Source: Knoellia sinensis KCTC 19936 (GTDB lineage Bacteria > Actinomycetota > Actinomycetes > Actinomycetales > Dermatophilaceae). Taken from it: a stretch of DNA of 64,000 bases. The stretch covers positions 22,297 to 86,296 of the forward strand of contig NZ_AVPJ01000015.1 of assembly GCF_000768705.1 (NCBI RefSeq). The letters are read 5' to 3'. Shown here piece by piece: positions 18,898 to 27,505 of this stretch. Both the position numbers and the translations under genes were made by a program. How positions within the stretch are numbered: position 1 is the stretch's first letter; every line of letters begins with the position of its first letter. Under the pieces are notes generated by a model, which saw nothing but the letters and a program-made list of their open reading frames with translations, was not told the DNA's origin and searched no databases.

Positions 18898-19788
18898 GTG
18901 CTGATCACCACTTCGTCACCGGGCCACCGGGAGGGCAGCCAGTTGAATCAACGGGTTGAGCAAGTGACCGACGTGGTCGCGTACCACGGCGAGGGGCCGG
19001 TGTGGTCGCCGAGTTGGGGCGGGCTGCGCTGGGTGGACATGCTCGCCGGCGACGTCCTCTCGCTCCAGCCGGACGGTTCGGTCGGTCGGCGACACGTGGG
19101 CGAGGTCGCGGCCGCGCTTCGCCCGCGACGCGGTGGCGGTGCGGTGATCGGCATCGAGCGAGGGTTCGCCCTCGAAGACCCGGACGGCAGCGTGCGTGCC
19201 CTCGACGAGATCTGGGGTGACCCGTCGGTGCGCATGAACGAGGGCGGTTGCGACCCCGACGGCCGCTTCTATTGCGGCTCCATGGCCTATGACCAGGAGG
19301 AAGGAGCGGCCTCCCTCTATCGCCTTGACCCCGACGGCACCATTGTCACGGTGCTCGATGGCCTCACGGTGTGCAACGGTCTGGACTGGAGCCCCGATGG
19401 GAGCCGCGCCTTCCACAACGACACCGCGACCCGCACCATCGCGGTGTACGACTACGACCGCGATGAGGGCCTCACCAATCGGCGAGTCTTCGTGGAGATG
19501 GAGAACAGGCCCGACGGGCTGACCGTCGATGCCGAAGGCGGCGTCTGGACGGCACTGTCCGACGGTGGCGCCGTCCGTCGCTACTCGCCCGAGGGTGACC
19601 TCGACGTCGTCATCGAGGTGCCTGCCCACAAGGTCACAGCGTGCACCTTCGGCGGCGAGAACCTCGACGAACTGTTCATCACGACCTCCCGCGAAGGGCT
19701 CCAGCCGGGGGAGGACCCGCTGACGGGCGCACTGTTCCGGGCAGTTCCGGGCGCGCGCGGACTGCCCGTCCGCGAGTTCGCCGGATGA
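18898..19788 (+). CDS. SMP-30/gluconolactonase family protein
   Basis: 296 residues from GTG 18898; a TTG at 18943 with GGGAGGG 7 nt upstream is an equally good start and begins just before the family domain. Metal-site regions of the six-bladed SMP-30 propeller are visible: the Glu in YHGEGPVWSP, the MNEGGCDPDGRFYCG segment, LTVCNGLDWSPDG and MENRPDGLTVDAEGGVW. Enzymes of this family hydrolyse aldonolactones. The stop overlaps the start of a G6PDH-like dehydrogenase (ATGA), so the two are translationally coupled and probably act in sequence: sugar oxidation to a lactone, then lactone opening. Confidence 0.9.
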   Translation: MLITTSSPGHREGSQLNQRVEQVTDVVAYHGEGPVWSPSWGGLRWVDMLAGDVLSLQPDGSVGRRHVGEVAAALRPRRGGGAVIGIERGFALEDPDGSVRALDEIWGDPSVRMNEGGCDPDGRFYCGSMAYDQEEGAASLYRLDPDGTIVTVLDGLTVCNGLDWSPDGSRAFHNDTATRTIAVYDYDRDEGLTNRRVFVEMENRPDGLTVDAEGGVWTALSDGGAVRRYSPEGDLDVVIEVPAHKVTACTFGGENLDELFITTSREGLQPGEDPLTGALFRAVPGARGLPVREFAG

Positions 19789-21125
19789 TCACCAACCTCC
19801 TGCTGTTCGGCGCTACGGGCGACCTTGCCAGTGACCTCTTGCTTCCCGCGTTGGCCGCACTGCGCGCGACCGGTCGGATCGGTGACGACTTCACCGTGAT
19901 CGGGACTGCACGTGACGACATGGACACGAAGGCGTTTCGCGAGCACGCGGCACAGAGCCTCGAGGAGAACGCTTCCCACATCCCGATCGAACACCGGGAG
20001 GCCCTGACCCAGTCGTTGCGGTATCAAGCGGGCGACGCGACGAAGGCTGAGGACGTCGCGGCACTGGTCCGGGAGGCCGGGGACGGCCCGCTCGTCGCCT
20101 ACCTTGCGCTGCCGCCCGCCCTTTTCATCCCGTGCATCACCGCCCTCGCCGCGGCTGATCTCTCCGCAGGGAGCCGGGTCGCCCTCGAGAAGCCCTTCGG
20201 CGAGGACCTCGACAGTGCTGTGGAGCTCAACCGCGTGCTGGCTGGTCTGCTCGGTAGCGCCGACGACGAGGCGGCCTACCGGATCGACCACGCCCTCGGC
20301 ATGTCGACCGTGCGCAACCTGCTCGACCTGCGGCTGAACGACCCGTTCCTCGCCGCGATCTGGGACGCACAGCACATCGAGCGGGTCGACGTGCTCTGGG
20401 AGGAGGACGACCCGCTCGAGGGTCGCGCCGGCTACTACGACAGCGCGGGAGCCCTCAAGGACGTGGTGCAGAACCACATGCTGCGGGTTCTCGCAGTGGT
20501 GGCGATGGAACCCCCGGCGGGGCCGGGCGAACAGGAGGTGAAGGAGGCCAAGGTCGACGCCCTGCGCGCGGCCCGCGCGCCTCAGGGCGACGACGCAGCC
20601 AGCCGCACCCGTCGTGCGCGCTGGGCGGCTGGGCGTCTCGGCGACGCCGACGTGCCGGCCTATGTCGACGAGGAGGGAGTCGACCCCTCGCGCGAGACCG
20701 AGACCTTCGCCGAGGTGGTGCTCGAGATCGACACTCCCCGCTGGCGCGGAACGTCGTTCGTGTTGCGGGCCGGGAAGGCGCTGCGCGTACGGCGCAAGGA
20801 GGTGGTCGTCCACCTTCGTCCGCTCCGGCCGGATGGCCCTCCGGGGCGGCTCGACATCGGCATCGACGGGCCGACGGACATCACCCTGACGCTCCAGGGG
20901 AGTGAGCCGATCATCCTGACCGGGACGCCGCCAGCGTCGCTGCCGCCGTACGCACACGTCCTTCTCGACCTGCTCCAGGGCGGCAGTGCACTGGCGGTGA
21001 GTAGCGGGGGTGCCGAGGAATCCTGGCGGCTGATGGAGCCCGTGCTCGCAGCCTGGAGTGAGGGCCGGGTGCCGTTGGTCGAGTACCCCGCCGGCTCCGA
21101 CGGGCCGCCCAGGCTCCTCGGCTGA
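19785..21125 (+). CDS. glucose-6-phosphate dehydrogenase-like oxidoreductase
   Basis: 446 residues, shorter than typical G6PDH (~490-510). The Rossmann motif GATGDLA is at 9-15, ALEKPFGED carries the conserved Lys, and GALKDVVQNHMLR carries the general-base His. The family signature DHYLGK is altered to DHALGM near residue 168, so a Tyr and the reactive, phosphate-binding Lys are missing. It may therefore use an unphosphorylated sugar or another substrate. Coupled by ATGA to the upstream lactonase. It is probably not the housekeeping Zwf. Confidence 0.88.
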   Translation: MITNLLLFGATGDLASDLLLPALAALRATGRIGDDFTVIGTARDDMDTKAFREHAAQSLEENASHIPIEHREALTQSLRYQAGDATKAEDVAALVREAGDGPLVAYLALPPALFIPCITALAAADLSAGSRVALEKPFGEDLDSAVELNRVLAGLLGSADDEAAYRIDHALGMSTVRNLLDLRLNDPFLAAIWDAQHIERVDVLWEEDDPLEGRAGYYDSAGALKDVVQNHMLRVLAVVAMEPPAGPGEQEVKEAKVDALRAARAPQGDDAASRTRRARWAAGRLGDADVPAYVDEEGVDPSRETETFAEVVLEIDTPRWRGTSFVLRAGKALRVRRKEVVVHLRPLRPDGPPGRLDIGIDGPTDITLTLQGSEPIILTGTPPASLPPYAHVLLDLLQGGSALAVSSGGAEESWRLMEPVLAAWSEGRVPLVEYPAGSDGPPRLLG

Positions 21126-21129
21126 CGCC

Positions 21130-22257
21130 ATGCCTCCTCGCTTGCGCCGGGTAGTCGGCCATGCGTGGCCGCTGTTGCAGGCGACCGTCGCGGCGACCAC
21201 CGCATGGGTGATCGCCCGCCAACTGATCGATGACCACATCCCGTTCTTCGCGCCGATTGCGGCGGTGGTGGCTCTCAATGCTTCCCGCGGGGAGCGCGGT
21301 CTCAACGCGGTGCGCGTGGTGCTTGGCGTCTTCGTGGGCATCGTCGCGGGGGAGGCTGCGGTGGCCGTGCTCGGGGGCGGGGTCGCTTCCTTGGTCGCGG
21401 CACTTCTCGCTGCTCTGGCCGCGGCTCGCCTGCTTGCGAGCGCCACCGTGGTGCTGAACCAGGCGGCAGTGGCGGCGATCCTCACGGTGGTGGCCGCTGA
21501 TGGTCAGGCCGGCCCGCAGCGCCTTGTCGACGCACTGGTCGGCGCTGTGGTCGCCCTTGTGTTCACCCAGGTGCTGTTCTCGCCGGAGCCGGTCGGGATG
21601 CTGCGCCGGGCCCAGGGTCAGGCGCTGGCGGGCATCGGATCCGCCCTCGACCACACGGCCCATCTGCTCGATCGAGTCGAGTCCGGCGAGGTCGATGAGG
21701 CGAACGTGGCTGGCCTGTCACCGATCGAGGTACCCGCTGCGGTTGTGGACCTCGCCAAGGTCCGTCGGGCGACTGACCGGACGGTCCGGCGGTCTGCGGT
21801 GTGGCAGCGGCAGCGGGGCGCGGTCGAGCACGAGCAGCTTCGCGCCGCGACGATCGACCTGCTCTCGGCCAGCAGTCTCATGCTGTGCCGGGTGACCGTG
21901 GCACTTCCCACGCCCGACCGGGAGCCGTTCGCGCACCTCATCGGTCGACTCGGTGGGGCGCTCGGCCGGCTGGCAGCAGACCCTGCGGATCATGAGGCGC
22001 GGCAACGCGCAGCCGATGAAGCGCTGACCGCGGTTCATGAGGTCGTCGACAACGCCGACGACGGCGAGCACGAGCGAGGCGCGGCACTGGCGGCGGCCCG
22101 GATCACCGTCGGGGACCTGCTTGCTGTCGTCGGGGTCGAACCCGACGACGCTGCCCGTGCCATCGAGTCCGGCCGCGACACCGTTGTCGTCGAGAACGTG
22201 CCGCCCGCGCCCAGATTCCCCATCCGGCTCAGCCGGCGCCACCGGCGCCACTGGTGA
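21130..22257 (+). CDS. FUSC/aromatic acid exporter family membrane protein
   Basis: 375 residues. The N-terminal ~160 residues form about five to six hydrophobic helices, starting WPLLQATVAATTAWVIARQL and continuing through FFAPIAAVVALNASRGERGLNAVRVVLGVFVGI, the hallmark of FUSC/ArAE transport proteins. The C-terminal half is a soluble helical domain. These proteins are proposed to export aromatic or other organic acids. It follows the G6PDH-like gene by 4 bp, so co-expression is likely, but substrate is unknown. The last 29 bp overlap the convergent larC gene. Confidence 0.8.
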   Translation: MPPRLRRVVGHAWPLLQATVAATTAWVIARQLIDDHIPFFAPIAAVVALNASRGERGLNAVRVVLGVFVGIVAGEAAVAVLGGGVASLVAALLAALAAARLLASATVVLNQAAVAAILTVVAADGQAGPQRLVDALVGAVVALVFTQVLFSPEPVGMLRRAQGQALAGIGSALDHTAHLLDRVESGEVDEANVAGLSPIEVPAAVVDLAKVRRATDRTVRRSAVWQRQRGAVEHEQLRAATIDLLSASSLMLCRVTVALPTPDREPFAHLIGRLGGALGRLAADPADHEARQRAADEALTAVHEVVDNADDGEHERGAALAAARITVGDLLAVVGVEPDDAARAIESGRDTVVVENVPPAPRFPIRLSRRHRRHW

Positions 22258-23449
22258 GACCGGCGGCCTGCACGGCGGCGGTCGCCTCGGCGAGAACGAC
22301 ACGAGCGGGTATGCCGGCCGCCTCGGCTGCCGCTCGAACGTCCTCGAACTCGGGGGTCGCGTGCACGACCGCGCCCTCGGCATCGAGCGAGACCTTGATG
22401 CGGACCTCGTGACCGCGGACCATGGCCGTGTGCCACGCCCGTCCGAGCGAGTGACGCTCCACGGTGTGTTCGCGGACACCCAGCGTCGTCGTGTGGGTCA
22501 GGACGATGTCACGCAGGGCGACTCGCAACTCGGCGGTGCACAGAACCGAGAGGGTGTGCGCCGGGCGGCCCTTCTTCATGAGGATCGGCGTGAGCCACGC
22601 GTCCGCCGCGCCCCCCGCCATGAGGGACTCGAGGACGCCAGGCCACAGCCGGGGGTCGAGGTCGTCGACGTTGGCCTCCAGGGCCCACATCACCTCTGTC
22701 GCAACCGTATTCGCTCCGCCTGCCGCGCCCGCATTCTCCCCCAGAACGACACGCACGACGTTGGCCCGCCCGTCGAAGTCCCTGGTGCCCGCGCCAGACC
22801 CGCTGGCAGTCACCCGCATCGGCGGCAGGGGCTCGCACGCGTCGGCCAATCCACGAATGAGCGCCATGCCCGTCGGTGTCGCCAGCTCCCCCTCGCCGAC
22901 CGCGGCCACCTCCCAGCCACGTGCGAGTTCGAGCGTGGCGGGGGCCGGGATCGAGACCGTCCCGTGGGCCGTGCGGGCGGTGCCCGAGCCCAACGCGACA
23001 GCGCTCGCGGACACCGACGTCACCCCCAGCAGTTCCAGTGCGGCGCACACCCCGACGACATCGGCGATGGAGTCCCACGCACCGACTTCGTGGAAATGCA
23101 CGTCACCCACAGCGACTCCGTGGACTCGGGCCTCAGCTTCGGCCAAACCCGCGAATACACGAACAGCCCTGTCCCGCAACACATCCGAGACCTCCGCCCC
23201 GTCAAGCATCGAGCGAATCTCAGACCAGCGGCGATGCGGCTGGTCCTCGACCAGCACCTTTACGTCGACCTTGGAGGCCCGCAGCCCCGCTCGGGTCACG
23301 TCCCCGACAACGAGTCGCACGGTCTCGGGCAGCACCGCATCCACGCCAGCCTGAACGTCCTCGAGCGGTGCGCCGGCATCCACGAGAGCGCCGAGCAGCA
23401 TGTCACCGGCGACGCCCGCGCCGGCGTCGATCCACAGGTGGGACGTCAT
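22229..23449 (-). CDS. larC: LarC, nickel insertion protein for the nickel-pincer cofactor
   Basis: 406 residues. The start HLWIDAGAGVAGDMLLGALVDAGA is the LarC/DUF111 signature, followed by GDVHFHEVGAWDSIADVVG, GELATPTGMALIRGL, ALEANVDDLDPRLWPGVLESL and ADAWLTPILMKKGRPAHTLSVLC. LarC is the CTP-dependent cyclometallase that inserts Ni into pyridinium-dithiocarboxylate mononucleotide. larE and larB lie 7-8 kb away and a LarA homologue is between them, so the cofactor is probably made for that enzyme. The stop overlaps the convergent FUSC gene. Confidence 0.95.
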   Translation of the reverse strand: MTSHLWIDAGAGVAGDMLLGALVDAGAPLEDVQAGVDAVLPETVRLVVGDVTRAGLRASKVDVKVLVEDQPHRRWSEIRSMLDGAEVSDVLRDRAVRVFAGLAEAEARVHGVAVGDVHFHEVGAWDSIADVVGVCAALELLGVTSVSASAVALGSGTARTAHGTVSIPAPATLELARGWEVAAVGEGELATPTGMALIRGLADACEPLPPMRVTASGSGAGTRDFDGRANVVRVVLGENAGAAGGANTVATEVMWALEANVDDLDPRLWPGVLESLMAGGAADAWLTPILMKKGRPAHTLSVLCTAELRVALRDIVLTHTTTLGVREHTVERHSLGRAWHTAMVRGHEVRIKVSLDAEGAVVHATPEFEDVRAAAEAAGIPARVVLAEATAAVQAAGLTSGAGGAG

Positions 23450-23458
23450 TGCCTCACG

Positions 23459-24990
23459 CTAGTCCGCGTCCCGGGACGGGACGTCGAAGAGATCTCGCAC
23501 CACGGCATACGAATCAAGAAGGGTCGGGATGCGCCGCCGCGCCGTCTCGTATGCCGTCCGGTCGCCTTCCGAGACCGCCACCACTTCCCCGGACTCCCGG
23601 AGGCCGGGTGCCAGTGCGTCGAGGCCGTCACGCGGGGACGATGCGCGACCGACCGCGACGAGTCCGAGGGCGGCCGCGCCGAGGGCGGAACCTTCGGCGC
23701 CACCAGTGACAGTGAGTGGGCGTCCGAGGACACCCGCCATCACGTCGCGCCAGACCCGTGATCGGAAGACGCCGCCCGTGGCCCGGGCCGAGGTGACCGG
23801 GGTGACGGCGTCGAGCGCGTCGACGATCGTCCACAACTGGAGTGCCACGCCCTCGACGACGGCTCGCACGAAGTGACCTCGGGTGTGCGAGTGCTGGATC
23901 CCGATGACCGCGCCGGTGAGGGTCGGATCCCACAGGGGAGCACGCTCGGCAAGGAGGAAGGGGAGCATGACCAGACCGTCGCTGCCCGGCGGAACCGTCG
24001 CGGCCAGCTCGAGCAGCGCCGCGTCGCTCATGCCGGCGTCGCCGAGGATGTCACGGGCCCATCGGATGGAGATTCCCCCATTGCTGATGGCGCCGCCAAC
24101 GACCCACTCGTCGTGGGTGAGTGCGTAGCAGAAGAGTCGCCCGCTCGGGTCCGTGCGAGGTCCCTGGACGACCATGCGGGCGGCACCACTCGTGCCGACC
24201 GAGAGCCCAACGACGCCGGGCTCGAGGGCGCCGGTGCCGAGGTTGCCCAGGGGTCCGTCGCCCGCGCCGACGACGACCGGGGTCGCCGTCGCGAGACCGA
24301 GGCGCGACGCAACGGTCTTCGTGAGGCCGAGGACCGCGGTCGTCGGGAGGATGGGTGGCAACTGGTCCTCGCGTATGCCGGCCAGCTCGATCGCTTGTGG
24401 GTTCCACGCACGGGCGGCGGCGTCGAGGAGTCCGCTCCCCGAGGCGGTCGAGAGTCGGTCGCGGACGTGCCGGTGAGCGCCTGGAGGACGTAGTCCTTGA
24501 GTCCGACCCAGGCCCGCACCTTCGCCGCGAGCTCGGGTTCGTTGCGGTTGAACCAGATGAGTTTGCTCAACGGGCTCATCGGGTGGATCGGCGTGCCGGA
24601 CGCGCGGTGGATCGCCTCGGCGTCGGACGACGCCCGCAGTTCGGCAGCCTCGGCGACGGCCCGGGAGTCCGCCCACGTCAGGAGGGGCGTGAGCGGCCGC
24701 AACTGTTCGTCGAGCCCGATGAGGCCGTGCATCGCCGTGCTCACCGAGATGCCGATGACGCGAGCGCCCTTGGCGGCCGTGATGACCTCGGCCAGTGCGC
24801 CCATGACGGCTGCCACGACCGTGTTGGGGTCCTGCACCTGCCAGCCGGGGCGGGGGGCGAGGAGCGGGTACTCACGGACGACCGTGTGTCGCCAGTCGGA
24901 TCCGAGCCCGAACGCGACGGCCTTCGTGCCGGTCGTCCCGACGTCGAGGCCGATGACGGCCTCGGCCGGTGGGTGGGCGTTGGGGGCCAT
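23459..24990 (-). pseudogene. gntK: FGGY gluconokinase with a one-base frameshift
   Basis: The first frame (from ATG 24990) reads IGLDVGTTGTK, HGLIGLDEQLRPLTPLLTWADSRAVAEA, GTPIHPMSPLSKLIWF, then loses family identity after LTGTSATD. The second frame picks up at LSTASGSGLLDAAARAWNP and continues through VVVGAGDGPLGNLG, GRLFCYALTHDEWVVGG, GERAPLWDP-like and ATGGVFRSRVWRDVMAG to the stop at 23459. Joining them needs one extra C on the coding strand at about 24453-24454, so a one-base deletion or sequencing error is indicated. The motifs, especially GTPIHPMSPLSK, match Bacillus-type GntK, which makes 6-phosphogluconate. It lies 9 bp upstream of larC on the same strand. Confidence 0.88.
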
Positions 24991-25089
24991 GGCTCAGCCC
25001 ACGTCCGGGGGACGCAACATGTCGATGCCTCTCCTTCGTCGGGGGACCAGACTCCCATTCAGTCAGGCAACCACCCCGTGGCACAACGA

Positions 25090-25118
25090 TTGCCACCAGT
25101 TGCCACGATCCCTAGGTT
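25090..25118 (+). promoter_or_regulatory. promoter of the LacI regulator, leaderless type
   Basis: A -35-like TTGCCA (25090-25095) and a -10-like TAGGTT (25113-25118) are separated by 17 bp. The GTG start at 25126 follows the -10 box by 7 nt, so transcription should begin at or next to the start codon. An operator-like palindrome (25092-25103) overlaps the -35 box, consistent with autorepression. Confidence 0.6.
25092..25103. promoter_or_regulatory. LacI-type operator, site 1
   Basis: GCCACCAGTTGC fits the symmetric pattern GCnACnnGTnGC. The only other copy noticed, GCAACTCGTGGC, lies in the larA/uxaC divergent gap at 27452-27463. The flanking regions also share the 12-mer TCGTGGCAACTG (here on the minus strand, ending at 25108). 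Located between gntK-larC and the LacI gene. Confidence 0.65.
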
Positions 25119-25125
25119 TGCCTGT

Positions 25126-26202
25126 GTGGAGCGCCGACCGACGATCTACGACGTGGCCAGGGCGGCCGGCGTCGCGGCGTCGACGGTGTCCAGGGCCTTC
25201 GCGCGGCCGGGTCGCGTCATTGCCGAGACGGCTGCGCGGATCTTCGAGGCGGCGCGTGACCTGGGCTATCGCGCGTCGGCGTTGCCCGGGCTCACGACCT
25301 CCCGCACCAAGACGCTCGCCCTCGTCGTCACCGACATCACCAACCCGTTCTATGCCGAGATCATCCGGGGTGCGCACGAGGCTGCCGCCGACCTCGGCTA
25401 CACGCTGAGCCTCTCGCACACGCAGGAGGACGCCGAGGTCGAGCGCGCGTGGATCGAGCACGAACTCTCGTCGGTCGAGGGCATGGTGCTCGCGAGCTCG
25501 CGCATGTCGGACAGCACGATCCGGACCCTGGCCAAGCAGAAGCCCGTCGTCGTCCTCAACCGCCGGTTGCCGGAAGTTCCCTGCCTGCTCGTCGACAACG
25601 CCCGGGGCACTCGCCGTGCACTCGAGCACCTCGGCGAGCTCGGTCACACGTCGGTCACCTATGTCGGCGGACCCGAGTCGAGCTGGACCGACGGCACCCG
25701 CTGGCAGGCGTTGCGGGAGGCGGGTTTCGAGCTCGACATCAAGGTCCGCCGGATCGGCCCCACGCAGAAGCCCACGATCGACGCCGGGTTCGCACGGGTT
25801 CGCGAGATCCTCGCGCAACCGACCACAGCGGTCATTGCCTACAACGACGTGCTCGCCATCGGTGTCATCAAGGGGCTGCACCGCGTGGGCGTCAAGGTGC
25901 CCGACGACATCAGCGTCATCGGCTTCGACAACGTCCTGCTCGCCGAGGTGATCGAGCCCGAACTCACGACAGTGGCAGCGCCGCTGCGGCAACAGGGTGA
26001 GACCGCCGTTCGCAACCTCGTGGCGCTCACCCAGGGTGCCCACACGACGTCACGTGAGCCGCTCGTCATGCCGGTGCACCTCGTCGTGCGGCGCTCGACC
26101 GCTCAGCGCAGCCGGAAGAGGACCTCGCCGGCGTTGGGCACCACGAATGACTCGTCATCCGCCTCCTCGGCGGCGAGGTCGATGGAATCGGGGTCGACGT
26201 AG
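25126..26202 (+). CDS. LacI-family regulator of the hexuronate/gluconate locus
   Basis: 358 residues from GTG 25126. N-terminal HTH TIYDVARAAGVAASTVSRAFARPGRV, hinge, then a periplasmic-binding-like domain with VVTDITNPFYAEIIRGAHEAA, VVLNRRLPEVPCLLVDN, GHTSVTYVGGP, AVIAYNDVLAIGVIKGLHRVGVKVPDDISVIGFD. LacI proteins normally end near LVVRRST; this one carries about 35 extra Ser/Arg-rich residues that run antisense through the end of the larA homologue, so the tail may be non-functional. It is divergent from gntK-larC and convergent with larA, and palindromes in both divergent gaps make it the likely regulator of the block. Confidence 0.92.
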   Translation: MERRPTIYDVARAAGVAASTVSRAFARPGRVIAETAARIFEAARDLGYRASALPGLTTSRTKTLALVVTDITNPFYAEIIRGAHEAAADLGYTLSLSHTQEDAEVERAWIEHELSSVEGMVLASSRMSDSTIRTLAKQKPVVVLNRRLPEVPCLLVDNARGTRRALEHLGELGHTSVTYVGGPESSWTDGTRWQALREAGFELDIKVRRIGPTQKPTIDAGFARVREILAQPTTAVIAYNDVLAIGVIKGLHRVGVKVPDDISVIGFDNVLLAEVIEPELTTVAAPLRQQGETAVRNLVALTQGAHTTSREPLVMPVHLVVRRSTAQRSRKRTSPALGTTNDSSSASSAARSMESGST

Positions 26203-27407
26203 CCGAGATTCGCCTGGTGGCACTTCTCCTCGGGGATCCGGGTCGCGAGGGTCACCTTGACTCGCAACCGCTCTTCGCCCGTCTCGGCGTCATAGGTTCC
26301 GGCGCCCCGCAGGTGCGTCGAGTGCGCGAGCGTGCCCCAGTGGATGTGCTTGAACTTGTCCCACTGCTTCACGAAGTAGTCACGGCAGTGGTATCCGATC
26401 TCGAGGATCTCCGGGTGGCTCGTCGAGATCTCGGTGATGTGCGGGGCATAGAGGATGACTTCGCCCCCGTCGGCCACGACCGGCTCGAGCTTGTAGAAGC
26501 CCTTGGCCCCGGTCCAGATGTCGTCGTACATCTCCGGGATGACCGAGATGACGCGTGAGACCGGCTCGTCGAGGTGGTGGACGTGGGTCGCGGCGCTCAC
26601 CTCGGAGGCGCTCGCCCAGGAGGCGACCGTGTCGCCGAACGAGATCGAGTGCAGGTCGAGGGTTCCGGCCTCGCCGACGACGCAGAACGCGAGCTTCTCG
26701 GCGGGCACCAGCGCGGCGCCCTCGTTGATGAGGGCGCGCACGGGGGTGACGGCCGTGGTGCCGATGATCTCGACCGAGGTGATGAGCGCCCCGATCCAGT
26801 GGGAGACGTCGATGATGTCCTGGCCCGCGACGCCTGGGAAGAAGTACTTGTTGCCACCGGACATGCCGACGACCTCATGGGGGAGGACCGGGCCGACGAC
26901 CAGGGCGATGTCGTGCTCGACGACGGCCTTGTTGAGGTGGACCGGGACATCCATCGTGAGCCGGCCCTCGGACAGTTCGGCGAGGCGCGAGGCAGGGATC
27001 GTGCCGAGGTCGGCGAACGTGGACGGGTCCCACCACTCGTGGTTGGCGACGGTCATCCCCGGATAGGTGTCCTCGAGCGCACCGACCTCGTAGCCGAGGT
27101 GCGCGGCCAGCGCTTCCTCGCTCATCGCCTGGTGTGTCCCGAGCGCGATGAGGGTCGTCATGCGGCTGACTCGCCCGTGAAGGGCGCGGTGGACGGCCCG
27201 CAACAGCAGCGGCATCGGGCAGGTGCGGGTGCCGTCGGGCACGACGATGCAGACGCTCTTGCCGTCGACGTCGACGCTCCCGAGCCGGTCGACGATGAAC
27301 TCCGTGACCTGTTCACTCGTGAGGACGCCGTGCTCGTCGCCGATGCGGGCGGCCCGCTTCGCGGCCTCGGCGGGGGACTCCTCGGTCAGTGTCGCATCGC
27401 TGGTCAT
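26103..27407 (-). CDS. LarA-superfamily nickel-pincer racemase/epimerase, candidate mannonate/gluconate 2-epimerase
   Basis: 434 residues. The residues that hold the nickel-pincer cofactor in lactate racemase are recognisable with conserved spacing: His92 in LGTHQ, His177 in LPHEVVG, Lys187 in SGGNK and His203 in DVSHW. In Lactobacillus plantarum LarA these are His108, His174, Lys184 and His200; the 10- and 16-residue gaps are identical. The substrate cannot be read from sequence. Neighbours encode uronate isomerase, fructuronate reductase and gluconokinase, and D-gluconate 2-epimerases are known in this superfamily, so D-mannonate to D-gluconate is the best guess. ATG 27407 has GTGAGG upstream. 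The end overlaps the LacI tail by 100 bp. Confidence 0.9.
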   Translation of the reverse strand: MTSDATLTEESPAEAAKRAARIGDEHGVLTSEQVTEFIVDRLGSVDVDGKSVCIVVPDGTRTCPMPLLLRAVHRALHGRVSRMTTLIALGTHQAMSEEALAAHLGYEVGALEDTYPGMTVANHEWWDPSTFADLGTIPASRLAELSEGRLTMDVPVHLNKAVVEHDIALVVGPVLPHEVVGMSGGNKYFFPGVAGQDIIDVSHWIGALITSVEIIGTTAVTPVRALINEGAALVPAEKLAFCVVGEAGTLDLHSISFGDTVASWASASEVSAATHVHHLDEPVSRVISVIPEMYDDIWTGAKGFYKLEPVVADGGEVILYAPHITEISTSHPEILEIGYHCRDYFVKQWDKFKHIHWGTLAHSTHLRGAGTYDAETGEERLRVKVTLATRIPEEKCHQANLGYVDPDSIDLAAEEADDESFVVPNAGEVLFRLR

Positions 27408-27451
27408 GACCTCACTCTCGTCCCGGGCTCCACGGCTGGCAAGGGTGCGGT

Positions 27452-27463
27452 GCAACTCGTGGC
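27452..27463. promoter_or_regulatory. LacI-type operator, site 2
   Basis: GCAACTCGTGGC, pattern GCnACnnGTnGC, in the gap between the divergent larA homologue (start 27407) and uxaC (start 27506). It matches site 1 at 25092-25103, suggesting one LacI protein controls both divergent transcription units. Confidence 0.65.
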
Positions 27464-27505
27464 AACTGATGGACCACGCGGTTGCGCAAGGCCACGATCG
27501 TGAAC

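Noticed and set aside
22037..23761. Long plus-strand open frame of over 570 codons across larC
   Set aside because: It is antisense to larC, whose protein has clear family motifs; the frame is rich in Arg/His/Gly as expected from a GC-rich shadow.
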